DNA of 64,000 nucleotides from Candidatus Thiodubiliella endoseptemdiera (GCA_013416635.1 JACCHT010000002.1:186001-250000), one strand, 5' to 3'. Shown: positions 9,778 to 21,078, numbered from the stretch's first letter. Translations and numbers: made by a program. The notes: a model not told the origin generated them from the sequence alone.

Positions 9778-12700
9778 TTTGTGCCTGTTCTAATAAATTA
9801 CCAATAACTCGTTTGTCTATGCCTCTTATCAACTCCCCCATAATTTCTTCTTTATTTGATGCCTCTTTTAATAACACTTGAATTTCGTTTTTAATTTGTT
9901 CATCTGCAAAACTAAGGCGTTTATTTTGGATGTGGACTGCGTATAAATTGACAACTAAATTGGTATTTTCAGATAGTAATTTCATTGATACTGCACTGTC
10001 TGTATCGCTCCATTCTTTAGGGGTTTTATTCATTATAGAGGTAAATAATCTAGCAAAATAATCATCAACACCGCCATATTCTTGCACGATATTAAAAATA
10101 AATGTGGTCGTTTTTTTGTTAATAGCATAGTGCTTTAAAGAATTTCCATATTCCACTAATTTAGTTTTAACTTGTGCTTTTTCTTCTTTATTGACGCTTA
10201 ATTTTTCAGCCAATACCTCTATCTGACTTTCAATCATTTTTTCGTAAGCATTTTTAATCTCTTGTAATGATTGCTTTATTGCACCACCAAAACCCTCGGC
10301 ATTGCTTTTATCAAAACCGCATACTTCTGGTAACTTTCTAAATAATAAGTCTTGAGGGCTTTTGTTATTTTTAAAGGCATCCCTTACTTTTTGTGCAACA
10401 TCAGAAATATCTTTAGTTTGTTTGGTGTAAGGTGGAATATCTTTTATAAACATTGCCATTGCTTGGAATAATTTTGGTGCACTTGGTGCGCTCTTACCGT
10501 CTAGTAAACTCTTTTCGTATTCCTGTAAAAATGATTGGGTAATACCTTCTATTTTGAATTGTTGGAAAGTAAAGGTATCTGGGCGTTTTAAAAAACGCTC
10601 CAAATGTTCGGTTGTAAAATACGGCACATAAAAACGGTCTTCGTAAACAGCGATTTCATCTTTATAAAATAAATAAACGGCAATATAAAAAATAGGCAAT
10701 ACTGGCTTTTTAACGCCAAAAGGTGGCAAAGTTAAAATTTCATCTAAAGTGGAAAAATTTTGCGCCTGTTCTTTGGCATCGTTAAAAAATTTTTCTATTC
10801 TTTTCCCACACTTCTAAATAATTGGCATCTTTTTAGGTGGTGTAATTTTCCAGCCACTTCCTATTTTTCTATGCATACCACTGTTTTCCAAAATGGCTTT
10901 ATACATACTTTTTTCTGCGGGATATTTTTCAATACCTAGGTCTTGTTTATCAGAATTATTTAATAATGCTATTAGTAACTTCTTACGACCTGCATTCGCT
11001 TGTGCTGATGGATTGTTTCTATTAATAAGTTCATTTTTAACAACTGGCGTTTGATAATAAATATCCTCCAATGTGCGAGAAAGTAATTTTTGAATGTCTC
11101 TTTTATTGTTTATACCTTTCTGACTTGATTGTGTTGATACCAGTGGCAATTGACGGATTTTCTACAATTTTATTCAGTTCATTGGTTGTCTCCCTTTCAA
11201 CATTGGCCGAATATATTCTAATTTCTCTTTGTACTACCGGGTCTTGTTGAACAACTGGATTATGTACTTTTATATATTCTAAAGCTGTTTGATTTCTAAC
11301 AACTTGTTTAATTTGTTCACTATTGCTTAATAAAACACAAATATCTTGCTGGGAAAAATGTTGCACCACCTTGGTTTTAAAGATTTTTTCATCTTTTGGT
11401 GTGTCGCTTAAACAAAAAATAATTCTTGGGTTTACCGCCTGTTTATCTTGTTGCTTGTATTTTGATATATTAATAAAAAATGGTTCAAAATAAAACAAAC
11501 TGTGTTTTTCGATTGAGTATTTTTTTGCGACAAATGGCAAAAAAACTGAGGTTTCATTTAATTTATCCGCAACATTTAATACACATAGTTGCGCTTCTTG
11601 ATGGGCTAATTCGGCATTTATGTCAAAATCACTGCCCTGCCATACGCGATATTCATTGTTAAATTTTCGATAATAAACAATTGATTGTTTTTCAAGGTTT
11701 AGGATATTTTCTTCAAAAAGACCATCACACAACTTTAACAATGTCGTTGATGCGGGAATTTTGCTGATGATATTTAATAAGCCAATGGTTTTGAGTAAAT
11801 TTATCTCTTTGGTATTGCTTGTTGAAAATCGTTCTATCGCACTATTAGCCTCAACTACTGTTCTTTGCACCTGCAAATCATTGGTTAATATTTGACCTGT
11901 TAAAAAGTAATCAAAAATATCAGCTGGCAAGATAAATTCCCCTGCCGTTAGTTCGTCTAATTTTTTAGTCAATGAAAAGGGTTCTGATCCACCTAAATAA
12001 TTGAATAAAGTTCTCTCATTTTGAGCGACTTTTTGGCATAGAGTAGGTAGTAATAATGCTGTTACTGGATGTAATGGGTAGCAATTTTCAAATAAATTTT
12101 GTGCAGTTTCTGTGTCAAGTGAAATGGGTAATAAATTATTTTTTTGCAGGGTTTTAACTGCATTTTTTATTGTAATTTGTATGGGTTTTAGTTGTGTTTC
12201 GTTTAACTTATTTTGAAACACTCGCCCCATAATATGTAACGATTGGGTAACAGTTTCTACAAACGATAAGACCTCATACCTGCCTTGTATTTTTGCCCAT
12301 TCATTTTTAAGTTTGGTGTTTAAATTTTTACCGTATTGCTCAAAAGATTGATGCAATAAAACAAACAATAAAATATTGTTATCGTAAGTCGCCTCAGCAA
12401 GTATCTGTAATAGAAAAATATCATCGCTTTCATGGCGAGCTGAATATTCTAAAAACTTACCCAACTCATCAATAACGATTAACAAGCCTTTACCGCCATT
12501 ATTTTGAATATTATTTTGAATATTAACTACTAGATTACTTACTTTTGACAATGAAGCCTTATCATTAGATAATAGTTTATCAATCATTGCTATACTTGTA
12601 TTGTCCACTATATTTAACACTGAATAATAATCAGCAACACTTGTTCTTAATGTCTTTAAAAATACGTTAATAAGTGAATCTGGACTGCCTGTAATTAGCA

Positions 12701-13052
12701 CCTCACAATAGCCATTAGAACCCTTTAAGTGCTTATTGATATTGGTTGCAAAACCAGCGTTTTCTGTGCATAATTTTTTACACGCTAATTTACTAAGTGT
12801 TGTTTTTGGATTGCCGAGTAAATGACTTAAATAAAGGGCAAATGATGATTTTCCTGAGCCGTAAGAACCAATCAATGACCAAGCTTTATTGGTATTGGTA
12901 TTTTTTTGTGTATTAATTATGTTCTGAATATTTTGCATTGCAGTTGAAGTTAAAATATAACTTTCTAGCAACGCTGTAGCCGATTTATCTCTCTCTAAAT
13001 TAATAGATTTAGTGAGTGTTGTTTTGACAGAGATTAATTGATTAAGCGGCAT
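9770..13052 (-). CDS. Very large P-loop ATPase of BrxC/PglY type (several frameshifts)
   Basis: Walker A GSYGSGKS is at residues 62-69 and Walker B GLLIVIDELGKF near 189. Far downstream lies the segment VVKNELINRNNPSAQANA and then YPAEKSMYKAILENSGMHR, which I associate with BrxC/DUF499-like ATPases. The 649-, 111- and 319-residue frames merge into one protein of about 1,090 residues. Repairs are single bases near 11144, 11117, 10829 and 10798; the repaired reading is SICHWYQHNQVRKGINNKRD. The product presumably forms the ATP-driven core of the island system. It overlaps the upstream DUF4007 gene by 11 bases and the PAPS-reductase-like gene by 8. Confidence 0.75.
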
Positions 13053-13893
13053 AATATTTTTCTAAATATTCGTAGGTCTCAGTTGAGGTATTTTTATGTA
13101 GTTGAAAAATACCGGCATCTTCTCTTAAGTAGTAGTCATTGTATTCTTGTGTTATTCTTTCTAAAATAGCAATTAACTCATCTTCTCTTATTTTTAAAGC
13201 GGGTGCGAACGCATTATCCCCATACATTAAATCTTGAATAGAAACGGTTTTACTGTCTTTAAATTTATCATTGATATTGTGAGCAATAACTTCAATTGGC
13301 GTGTTTTTTGGACTAAAGGAAAAATGATACTTTCCATCAAAATGTTTGATTAAACCCAGTAAAGATAAGGGAGACTCCAGCATATCTTCTATTTGGGTTT
13401 TTTTTGATTTGTGTGGTGCATACATTCTTAAAATTACCTGAATATCCATTTTTAAAGTCTCTTTTGACCCTTTCCAGTTATTCTCTCTTGCATAAGATAA
13501 AAAAGCATTTCCCGCCTCTTCTGCGCTGAACTCATTTTGATGAAAGTGATTAAACAACCAATAAATTGAAGTTGCTTTTTTTTTGTTTTGAGCCAGTGTT
13601 AAATGCAACAACCATAAAGAAGCATCATCCTCTAAATAAGTATCTTTTTCGTTTAAAAATTTACCAAAATCAGTGATAACATCATTATCTATCACTTTGG
13701 TTGCTTCCAGCCAATAACGGATAGCAGCAACCATATTTTTACCAACACCCAAATTAACTGTTGCATCGTCAGAGGTGAAAACCTCGGCTAATTTTTTACT
13801 GTCTTTTTCTTGTACCGCTTGAATACCTTTTGTTATCCAACCATAACGAAGTTGAAAAGAACCATGTCTGCCAATTGTAAAGGTGTTGCTCAT
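13042..13893 (-). CDS. DUF4007 family protein, first gene of the island
   Basis: An intact 283-residue protein. The N-terminal signature GRHGSFQLRYGWITKGI matches the DUF4007 family, which is typically encoded beside PAPS-reductase-like genes in modification/defence loci. The rest is helical, with NLGVGKNMVAAIRYWLEA near residue 50, a motif that also recurs in this family. The molecular role is not established; DNA binding or substrate recognition is plausible. It is the promoter-proximal gene of the island, with 63 AT-rich bases separating it from the gatA stop. Confidence 0.8.
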   Translation of the reverse strand: MSNTFTIGRHGSFQLRYGWITKGIQAVQEKDSKKLAEVFTSDDATVNLGVGKNMVAAIRYWLEATKVIDNDVITDFGKFLNEKDTYLEDDASLWLLHLTLAQNKKKATSIYWLFNHFHQNEFSAEEAGNAFLSYARENNWKGSKETLKMDIQVILRMYAPHKSKKTQIEDMLESPLSLLGLIKHFDGKYHFSFSPKNTPIEVIAHNINDKFKDSKTVSIQDLMYGDNAFAPALKIREDELIAILERITQEYNDYYLREDAGIFQLHKNTSTETYEYLEKYYAA

Positions 13894-13956
13894 ACATATA
13901 TTTATAAGAAAATTTTAATTAATTTTAACAGTTATTTGCCGAATTTGACTTAATAA

Positions 13957-15390
13957 TTATGGTGTTTTTGTGTGATGGTCAGTTTGTTGCTGAAACTGAT
14001 GAGCAACATTAAGTAATTTAGATTCTGACCAATAATTACCAATAAGTTGCAAGCCGACTGGCATTTTTTGAGAGAGTCCGGCGGGGATGCTCATTGCTGG
14101 TAAGCCTGCAAGATTGGCACTTAGAGTATAGATGTCGGCTAAATACATTGCCACTGGATCTTTAATTGCACCTAAATCCCATGCGGTAGTTGGTGAAACT
14201 GGACCCATAATCACATCAACTTCTGCAAAAGATTTTTTAAAGTCATCGCTAATTAAGTGTCTGATTTTTTGTGCTTTGAGATAATAGGCATCATAGTAAC
14301 CTGCTGATAACGCGTAAGCACCGACCATAATGCGGCGTTTGACTTCACCACCAAATCCTTCTGTACGGGAACGAACATAGAGGTCTTCTAAATCTTTTGG
14401 GTTATCACAACGGTGTCCGAAACGCACGCCGTCCATTCTGGATAGATTAGAGGAGCATTCGCAGGGGGCAACGATGTAATAGGTGGGGATGGCGTAGGCT
14501 GAGTTGGGCAGGGAGATTTCTTTTACTGTTGCACCCATGGCTTCAAATTCTTTGACGGCTGCCATTATTTGAGAGGCTACGCCGTCGTTTAGTCCGTCTG
14601 AGAAGAATTCTTTTGGTATGCCGATGGTAATGCCTTTTATTGGGTCATTTAGGTTGGCGGTGTAGTCTTCGACATCGCGTTGGGCGCTGGTGGAGTCTTT
14701 GTCGTCAAAACCTGCCATTACATTGAGTGTTAGGGCGGCGTCTTCGGCAGTTTGTGTCATTGGTCCTGCTTGGTCTAGGCTAGATGCGTAGGCAATCATA
14801 CCGTATCTTGAAACTCGCCCGTAGGTTGGTTTGATCCCAGTGATACCGCATAAACTAGCGGGCTGACGAATGGATCCGCCAGTGTCGGTGCCTGTGGCAA
14901 AAGGGGTTAGGCGGCCTGCGACTGCTGTTGCTGAACCGCCTGATGAACCACCTGGGACTTTGTGGGTATTCCATGGGTTTAGGGTGGCACCATAGTAGGA
15001 GTTTTCTGTGCTGGAACCCATAGCAAATTCATCCATATTGGTTTTACCTAGCATTACCATATCGGCTTGATTGAGCTGGTGGCTGACGGTGGCATCGTAG
15101 GGGGCAATGAAATTATCTAGCATTTTAGAACCTGCTGAAGTTTTCACGCCATTGGTGCAAAAAATGTCTTTGTGCGCGTAGGGAATGCCTGTTAATATGC
15201 TCGTTTCGCCTTTAGCAATTTTGCCGTCGGCAATTTTTGCTTGAGTCATTGCTGATTCATCGGTTATGGTGATGAAGGCGTTGAGGTCTGAGGCGTTAAT
15301 TCTGTTCAGATAGTGCTGGGTTAGTTCGACAGAGGAAAAATCTTTATTTTTTAGCCCTTGGGCTAGTTGGGCAATAGTTTTTGTGTGCAT
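13957..15390 (-). CDS. gatA: Aspartyl/glutamyl-tRNA amidotransferase subunit A
   Basis: GatA is the amidase that releases ammonia from glutamine for GatB. All signature elements are present: the catalytic Lys in PYAHKDIF, the GSSGGSA loop and GTDTGGSIR with the nucleophilic Ser. The later [10 protein letters not shown] and MDGVRFGHR segments are also present. At 477 residues it is of normal length and is intact, unlike gatB. The gatC stop lies three bases before its start. The next gene downstream is the DUF4007 gene of the defence island instead of gatB. Confidence 0.97.
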   Translation of the reverse strand: MHTKTIAQLAQGLKNKDFSSVELTQHYLNRINASDLNAFITITDESAMTQAKIADGKIAKGETSILTGIPYAHKDIFCTNGVKTSAGSKMLDNFIAPYDATVSHQLNQADMVMLGKTNMDEFAMGSSTENSYYGATLNPWNTHKVPGGSSGGSATAVAGRLTPFATGTDTGGSIRQPASLCGITGIKPTYGRVSRYGMIAYASSLDQAGPMTQTAEDAALTLNVMAGFDDKDSTSAQRDVEDYTANLNDPIKGITIGIPKEFFSDGLNDGVASQIMAAVKEFEAMGATVKEISLPNSAYAIPTYYIVAPCECSSNLSRMDGVRFGHRCDNPKDLEDLYVRSRTEGFGGEVKRRIMVGAYALSAGYYDAYYLKAQKIRHLISDDFKKSFAEVDVIMGPVSPTTAWDLGAIKDPVAMYLADIYTLSANLAGLPAMSIPAGLSQKMPVGLQLIGNYWSESKLLNVAHQFQQQTDHHTKTP

Positions 15391-15392
15391 AG

Positions 15393-15677
15393 TTATTCAA
15401 TAACGGTTGGGACTAGGTAGTGTCTGTTGTCAGTTTTAGGGGCGATTGATTGGAAGACTGTTGAGTTGTCTGTTTCAGTAACTACATCTTCTCGCAGGCG
15501 TTGGGTCATATGTAGCGGATGTGCCATTGGGGCAACACCATCAGTGTTGATTTCAGAGAGTTGCTCGGCAAGTATCAAGATATTATTTAACTCTTGCGTG
15601 GTTTTATCTAACTCATCGCCTTCAATGCCAAGTTTGGCTAAATAAGCAATTTGTTTGACTTGGGCACTATCAATCAT
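15393..15677 (-). CDS. gatC: Aspartyl/glutamyl-tRNA amidotransferase subunit C
   Basis: GatC is the small subunit that wraps and stabilises the GatA-GatB interface. The 94-residue product starts [18 protein letters not shown] and ends with the HYLVPTVIE tail typical of GatC. A longer frame extends to 15785 but contains no GatC-like sequence and overlaps the upstream gene, so the ATG at 15677 is preferred. It lies three bases upstream of gatA, and the gene before it ends at 15682, giving a tight operon. Confidence 0.95.
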   Translation of the reverse strand: MIDSAQVKQIAYLAKLGIEGDELDKTTQELNNILILAEQLSEINTDGVAPMAHPLHMTQRLREDVVTETDNSTVFQSIAPKTDNRHYLVPTVIE

Positions 15678-15681
15678 TTTA

Positions 15682-16296
15682 TTACAAGAATGGCACGCTA
15701 TCAAACACACGCATTGGTTTGGAAAAAGAAGAGCGTAATTGAGAAATGTCTTTTTGCATCCACAACATAGATTTTTGCATACCAATCATATTGTTGTTCA
15801 TTTCTTGCATATTTAGAAGCATTGGTTTCAGTGTGCTCATCTTGGTATTGATTTGTGACATATCATTGGAAATATTGTCTAAGCGGTTTAATTTGCCTGC
15901 AATTACAGACATGTTTTTGCTCATAGAATCCATATTTTTATCCATATTGCCAACTGAGTGATTCATTTGTGCAACATTTCTTGATAAATTATCAATGCTA
16001 ACTACCATAGAGGACATATTTTTACCCATTTTAGGATCCATCGAACCTGCTAATTTGGTCATATCTTGAGTAATGGAATAAATAATCATAAACCCGCCAA
16101 ATGCCAATGCTCCAAAAACAACGAGTGCAGGCATAAAAAAGCGTTCAAATTTGGTGTCAGTGCGTTTGTCTGCATGTGATTCTACATTTTCTAACATTTT
16201 TTCTAAATCGGACATTTTAGTAGTGATCATTACATCGTCTTCATGCACTGCCTTGTTTTCAATGTCTTTGTTGTCTGTGTTATTTTTTGTACTCAT
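15682..16296 (-). CDS. Membrane-anchored Met-rich coiled-coil protein, function unknown
   Basis: 204 residues. The N-terminus is charged (about 50 residues), followed by one transmembrane helix around residues 55-75 (PALVVFGALAFGGFMII). A long periplasmic stretch then has repeated N, M, S and K heptad-like patterns (MDKNMDSMSKNMSVIAG, INTKMSTLKPMLLNM). This suggests an extended coiled coil after a single membrane anchor. I do not recognise a family. It overlaps the aroB stop by 4 bases and lies upstream of gatC in the same apparent operon. Confidence 0.75.
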   Translation of the reverse strand: MSTKNNTDNKDIENKAVHEDDVMITTKMSDLEKMLENVESHADKRTDTKFERFFMPALVVFGALAFGGFMIIYSITQDMTKLAGSMDPKMGKNMSSMVVSIDNLSRNVAQMNHSVGNMDKNMDSMSKNMSVIAGKLNRLDNISNDMSQINTKMSTLKPMLLNMQEMNNNMIGMQKSMLWMQKDISQLRSSFSKPMRVFDSVPFL

Positions 16297-17368
16297 AAAA
16301 ATTCCTTAATTATTTGCTCTAAATTGTTTGGTTGATAATCATCACTGATAAACGCTTGTCCTAATTGACGCATTAGCACTAAACGCACTTCGTTGTTAAT
16401 GGCTTTTTTATCAACACTCATTGCATTTGTAAAATCTTGGTAGTCTATTTTACTGTTGATAGCCACAGGTAGATTGGCTTTTTGTAATAAATATTCAACT
16501 TGTTTTACCTCTTCATTATTGATAAAACCTTCTAATTTAGATAACTTAGTTGCCATCAACATCCCTACTGCAACGGCTTCTCCATGTAAATACACACCAT
16601 AACCCAAAGTGTTTTCAATCGCATGTCCAAAGGTATGCCCAAAATTAAGCAAGGCGCGTTTACCTGATTCAATTCATCTTGAGCAACAATATCGGCTTTA
16701 TCGGCACAGGATTGATAGACGGTTTTAACGATTAATGCCTTATTTCGTTCCATTAAATCATCAATATTTTTTTGTAAATATACAAAAAAATCTGCGTTGC
16801 CTAATAAGCCATATTTAATCACTTCTGCCAATCCTGCTGAATACTGTTGGTCGTCTAAAGTATCTAAGGTATCGACATCAATCACCACACATTTTGGCTG
16901 ATGAAAAGCGCCAATCATATTTTTACCTAACATATGATTTACGCCCGTTTTACCGCCGACGCTGGAATCTACTTGCGATAACAAAGTGGTTGGAATTTGA
17001 ATGAAATTCACACCGCGTTGATAGCTGGCGGCGGCGTAACCTGTCATATCGCCAACCACGCCGCCACCAAGGGCAATCAGTGTGCAGGAGCGGTCAAAAC
17101 GGGCTTCTAAAAGTGCGGTAAAAATTTGATTAACAGTGTCTAAAGTTTTGTATTCTTCACCGTCTGGCAAAATAACGATTGCAACCGTATAGTCACCTAA
17201 TAACGCTTGAACCTTATCTAAATAAAGTGGTGCAACGGTGGTGTTACTGATAATCATTACTTGTTTGCCGTTGATGTGTTTGGTTAAATAATCTGATTGC
17301 GACAGCAAGCCCTGTCCGATATAAATCGGGTAAGATTTTTCACCTAAATCAAGATTAAGTATTTTCAT
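16293..17368 (-). CDS. aroB: 3-dehydroquinate synthase (frameshifted)
   Basis: AroB carries out the second step of the shikimate pathway, converting DAHP to 3-dehydroquinate with NAD and a divalent metal. The N-terminal frame has LPDGEEYKTLDTV, GGGVVGDMTGYAA and QIPTTLLSQVDSSVGGKTG. The C-terminal frame has LNFGHTFGHAIE and HGEAVAVGM with the metal-binding histidines. One A added near 16671 joins them as QDEIESGKRALLNFGH. The restored length is about 358 residues. It starts one base after the ileS stop and overlaps the downstream coiled-coil gene by 4 bases. Confidence 0.93.
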
Positions 17369-20137
17369 TTATGCAAACTCTCGTTTTTCGCCGCTACCAT
17401 CAACATTTTCTACACAACGACCACACAATTCTGGATGCTCGCTATTTAATCCAATATCTTCACGATGATGCCAACAGCGCACACATTTTTCGTGTGCTGA
17501 TTGGATGACTTTAATAAATACACCTTTGCCCGCTTCAACGCAATCGTCTGTTTTTTCGCTTACAGGGTGAATTCTGGCATAAGAAGTGATAAAAACAAAA
17601 CGCAATTCATCGCTTAACCTAGTGAGTGAGTGATAAGTTGCCTCATCACAATAAATATCCACCTCGGCGTCTAACGATGAACCGATGGTTTTATCACTAC
17701 GCATTTCTTCCATTTGTTTACGCACAAATGGGTTAATGATGCGTGCGGTATCAATCGCCTCATTGCTGTAACCTGCATTTAATTCTGTGTACCATTCTTG
17801 CAAGAAAATACTGCCACTGTTTGGCTCAATCGTTTGCCAAATTTCTTCTGCTGTGAATGATAAAACTGGCGCTAACCAACGCACCATCGCTTGTGTCATA
17901 TGATACAGGGCAGTTTGTGCAGAACGACGGGCAACTGAATTTTCTTGCGTAGTGTATTGTCTGTCCTTGATAATATCCAAGTAAAAACCACCCAAATCAT
18001 TGGTACAAAAATTCAAAATCAGTTGCATCGCATGGTGGAAATTATAGTGCTCGTAGGCAGTTAAAATTTGTGTTTGCAAATCTGCTGTTTTACTCATAAT
18101 CCACTTATCTAAATCTAGTATTTCGTTATTACTCACTAAATGCTCAGATGCATCAAAACCTTGCATATTTGATAACATAAATCGTAGGGTATTTCTAACA
18201 CGACGATAACTATCCGCTGAACGCTTCAAAATTTCATCACTCACCGTCATCTCGCCCGTGTAGTCGGTACTCGCAATCCATAAACGCAAAATATCAGCAC
18301 CAAGGTTGTTGACCACTTTTTGCGGGCTCATTACATTGCCGAGTGATTTGGACATTTTTTTACCGTCTTTATCAACGGTAAAGCCGTGTGTTAATACTTG
18401 CTTATAAGGTGCTTTGCCGTTCATCGCTACTGATGAAATTAGTGAAGATTGGAACCAGCCACGATGTTGGTCAGAGCCTTCCAAATACAAATCTGCCACG
18501 GCTGATAACTCGTCTCTTTGCTTTAAAACAGCAAAATGAGAAACGCCTGAATCAAACCACACATCTAGCGTATCGGTGGTTTTATCATAATCTTTCGCCT
18601 CATCACCGAGGAAATATTCAATGCTGGATTCAAACCACGCCTCAATACCATTTTGCTCAATCTTATCCGCCACAGTGGCAAATAATTCCTGCGTATTAGG
18701 GTGCAATTCACCCGTTTGTTTATGTACAAACAGCGTGATTGGCACGCCCCAAAATCGTTGGCGAGAAATACACCAATCTGGGCGATTACCCACCATCAGT
18801 TCAATGCGTTTTTTGCCCCAATCGGGTATCCATTCTACTTTTGGGATTTCTGCATTAACGGTATCACGCAAGCCACTTTGCTGCATAGACACAAACCACT
18901 GCGGCGTTGCTCTAAAAATAACAGGTGTTTTGTGTCGCCAGCAATGTGGGTAAGAATGCATCAATGGCTCGTGCTTAATTAAAGTATTTGTCTTTGCTAA
19001 AATTTCAATCACGCTGGCATTGGCTTTAAAAATAAACTGTCCGCCAAGCAATTCGGTATCTTCAAAAAATACCCCACGACCATCCACAGGACACTCAACG
19101 GGTAAATCATATTTCAAACCCACCGCATAATCTTCCTGACCATGTGCAGGTGCGGTGTGTACTGCCCCTGTGCCTGCCTCAGTAGTAACATGGTCGCCCA
19201 AAATAATCGGCACTTGCTTGTCATAAAATGGGTGCTGTGCTTTTAAACCCTCAAGTTCGCTGCCCAAAAAAGTCTGCTCGCCAACAGTAGCACTTTGCAT
19301 ATCATAACGAGAAAGTGCATTTTCAGCCAAGGCTTGTGCCAACAATAAATATTCATCGCCCGTATCAACCAATACATAGTCTAATTCAGGATGCAAAGCA
19401 ACGGCTTCATTTGCAGGCAATGTCCATGGTGTGGTGGTCCAAATAACGATGGATACGGGTTTGTCAACACCAAATAGCGTGTTATCAAGCAAGGTAAATT
19501 TAACATCAATCGCATCGGATTGTTTGTCCTTATATTCCACTTCTGCCTCTGCTAACGCCGAGCCGCACTCGGTGCACCAATGCACAGGTTTGTATCCTTT
19601 AGACACATGTTTATTCTCAACCATCTTGCCTAAGGCACGCACAATATTTGCCTCATAAGCAAAGTCTTTGGTCAAATAAGGATTATCCCAATCGGCAAAA
19701 ATACCCAAGCGTTGAAAATCAGTTTTTTGTTTGGCAACTTGCGTATCGGCATATTTTCTGCACTCAGCTCTAAAGGCATTGGCATCAATTTTATGCCCAA
19801 CCTTGCCTTTTTTCTTTTCAACATTGAGTTCAATCGGCAAACCATGGCAATCCCAACCTGGCACGAGCGGTGCATCAAAGCCAGACAAAGACTTGGATTT
19901 AACAATAATATCTTTTAAAACTTTATTAACCGCATGACCGATATGAATATCCCCATTCGCATACGGCGGACCATCATGCAAAATAAACTTTGGCTTACCT
20001 TTATTGTGCTTACGAATTTGAGTGTATAAATCGTCATCTTGCCATTTTTGCAAAAATCCACCCTCTCGATTGGCGAGATTGGCTTTCATGGCAAACTGGG
20101 TAAACGGTAAATTTAGAGTGGATTTGTAATCAGACAT
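17369..20137 (-). CDS. ileS: Isoleucyl-tRNA synthetase
   Basis: A 922-residue intact class I synthetase that charges tRNA(Ile) with isoleucine. The HIGH box is in NGDIHIGHA and the KMSKS box in DGKKMSKSLGN. The CP1 editing domain has TTPWTLPANEA. The C-terminal zinc site has CVRCWHHREDIG and CGRCV. Length and motif order are those of the bacterial eukaryote-unlike form. Gap to aroB is zero bases, so the two genes are cotranscribed. Confidence 0.98.
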   Translation of the reverse strand: MSDYKSTLNLPFTQFAMKANLANREGGFLQKWQDDDLYTQIRKHNKGKPKFILHDGPPYANGDIHIGHAVNKVLKDIIVKSKSLSGFDAPLVPGWDCHGLPIELNVEKKKGKVGHKIDANAFRAECRKYADTQVAKQKTDFQRLGIFADWDNPYLTKDFAYEANIVRALGKMVENKHVSKGYKPVHWCTECGSALAEAEVEYKDKQSDAIDVKFTLLDNTLFGVDKPVSIVIWTTTPWTLPANEAVALHPELDYVLVDTGDEYLLLAQALAENALSRYDMQSATVGEQTFLGSELEGLKAQHPFYDKQVPIILGDHVTTEAGTGAVHTAPAHGQEDYAVGLKYDLPVECPVDGRGVFFEDTELLGGQFIFKANASVIEILAKTNTLIKHEPLMHSYPHCWRHKTPVIFRATPQWFVSMQQSGLRDTVNAEIPKVEWIPDWGKKRIELMVGNRPDWCISRQRFWGVPITLFVHKQTGELHPNTQELFATVADKIEQNGIEAWFESSIEYFLGDEAKDYDKTTDTLDVWFDSGVSHFAVLKQRDELSAVADLYLEGSDQHRGWFQSSLISSVAMNGKAPYKQVLTHGFTVDKDGKKMSKSLGNVMSPQKVVNNLGADILRLWIASTDYTGEMTVSDEILKRSADSYRRVRNTLRFMLSNMQGFDASEHLVSNNEILDLDKWIMSKTADLQTQILTAYEHYNFHHAMQLILNFCTNDLGGFYLDIIKDRQYTTQENSVARRSAQTALYHMTQAMVRWLAPVLSFTAEEIWQTIEPNSGSIFLQEWYTELNAGYSNEAIDTARIINPFVRKQMEEMRSDKTIGSSLDAEVDIYCDEATYHSLTRLSDELRFVFITSYARIHPVSEKTDDCVEAGKGVFIKVIQSAHEKCVRCWHHREDIGLNSEHPELCGRCVENVDGSGEKREFA

Positions 20138-20190
20138 TGGCTCTTAAACAGTGCTAAAAAAAACATTATTATACTTGATGTAAAAGGTAT

Positions 20191-20885
20191 TTAGCCTTTC
20201 AAATTAACTGCATCTAAGAGCAATTTCACTTGCCCTGGTTTTAGGTATTCATGCTGATTGGCTTTGAGTTTGTCAGGTAAGCGAATTTCACCAAAACGAA
20301 TGCGAATGAGGCGAGAAACTTTAAAACCTAGTGCCTCCCACAGGCGGCGCACTTCTCGTTTTCGACCTTCTTTCAGCACTACTTTATACCAACGATTTGC
20401 ACCCATTCCACCGCCGACTGTCACCCGAGAGAATTTGGCAAAACCATCTTCCAACTCTATACCTTCGGTCAGTTGCTTCAAATCTTCGTTTTCTACTTGT
20501 CCCAGCACACGCACTGCATATTCACGGTCAATTTCAGAGCTTGGGTGCATTAATTTATTGGCTAAATCACCGTTATTGGTGAACAATAATAAACCCGATG
20601 TGTTGAGATCCAAACGCCCTACCATTACCCAGCGCGATTCTTTGGGTAATAATTCTACACTTTACGCCTTCTTGTCATTTTTACAAATATCGTTTTATTC
20701 AGAATAAGTACTTTAGTCTCTTCTTCCTTATAACGCCCAAGGTCAATTTTTCGACCATCAATTTTGACCGTATCCGTAATCTCAGCCTTATCGCCGATAT
20801 TCGCTGTTTTATTATTAACTTCAATACGCCCTTGTTCAATCAAACGCCTCTTATCTCGCAACGTTGCTGAGAGCATAAATAACAT
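20191..20885 (-). pseudogene. rluB: 23S rRNA pseudouridine synthase RluB-like, broken
   Basis: RluB makes pseudouridine 2605 in 23S rRNA. The N-terminal S4 piece is RRLIEQGRIEVNNKTANIGD. The catalytic C-terminal piece has VGRLDLNTSGLLLFTN with the nucleophilic Asp. The two frames do not meet by one base alone. Between VLILNK and the later ELLPKESRW, the conserved P-x-G tract is missing and at least two frame changes occur around 20640-20690. The S4 region may also be frameshifted, with an alternative ATG at 20919. This is the best candidate in the housekeeping set for genuine decay instead of a sequencing slip. Confidence 0.75.
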
Positions 20886-21078
20886 CTCGCTGTTGAATTA
20901 ATTTGTAGAATCTATCCATTTAGAAATATTTAAATTTCTAAACTCAATAAAAGATTGGGTTTCTATTTTGCTTCTAAGATACACAAACAATAAAAGGGTT
21001 GGTTGTTTGTAAATTGAAAAAATTACTTGATTACTAACCCATCTTGAATTTCGTAAAATAATCATTTCCTCACACTAT
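20886..21078. other. Gene-free stretch upstream of rluB
   Basis: Between the rluB-like start and the MITE at 21079 I see no convincing gene, RNA or terminator. It is AT-rich and contains an unpaired run of AAAGGGTTGGTTGTTTG. It presumably holds the rluB promoter, but no clear -35/-10 pair stands out. Confidence 0.4.

Larger units (their letters stand above)
2036..13893 (-). other. Defence island inserted between gatA and gatB
   Basis: Nine co-oriented genes occupy the position where gatA is normally followed directly by gatB. All have overlaps or gaps of less than about 65 bases, except 43 bases before the ParB-like gene. The order in transcription is DUF4007, BrxC-like ATPase, PP-loop/PAPS reductase, DEAH helicase, GHKL ATPase, Ser/Thr kinase, DUF262-DUF1524 nuclease, ParB-like, HicB-like. 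No integrase, transposase, MITE or direct repeat is visible at the borders, so the entry mechanism is unknown. The operon-like packing suggests one transcript with the flanking gat genes. Confidence 0.8.

Noticed and set aside
10814..11149. A separate small gene between the big ATPase and the PAPS-reductase-like gene
   Set aside because: Single-base repairs at both ends fuse it with both neighbouring frames, and its NELINR segment belongs to the middle of BrxC-like ATPases.
7372..13893. A full BREX type 4 or Dnd system
   Set aside because: PglZ, BrxL, DndD and DndE are not found among the neighbours; only the PP-loop, ATPase, DUF4007 and helicase parts are present.
2036..13893. Integrase-mediated genomic island with attachment sites
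   Set aside because: No integrase, tRNA-end repeat or flanking direct repeat was found at either border.
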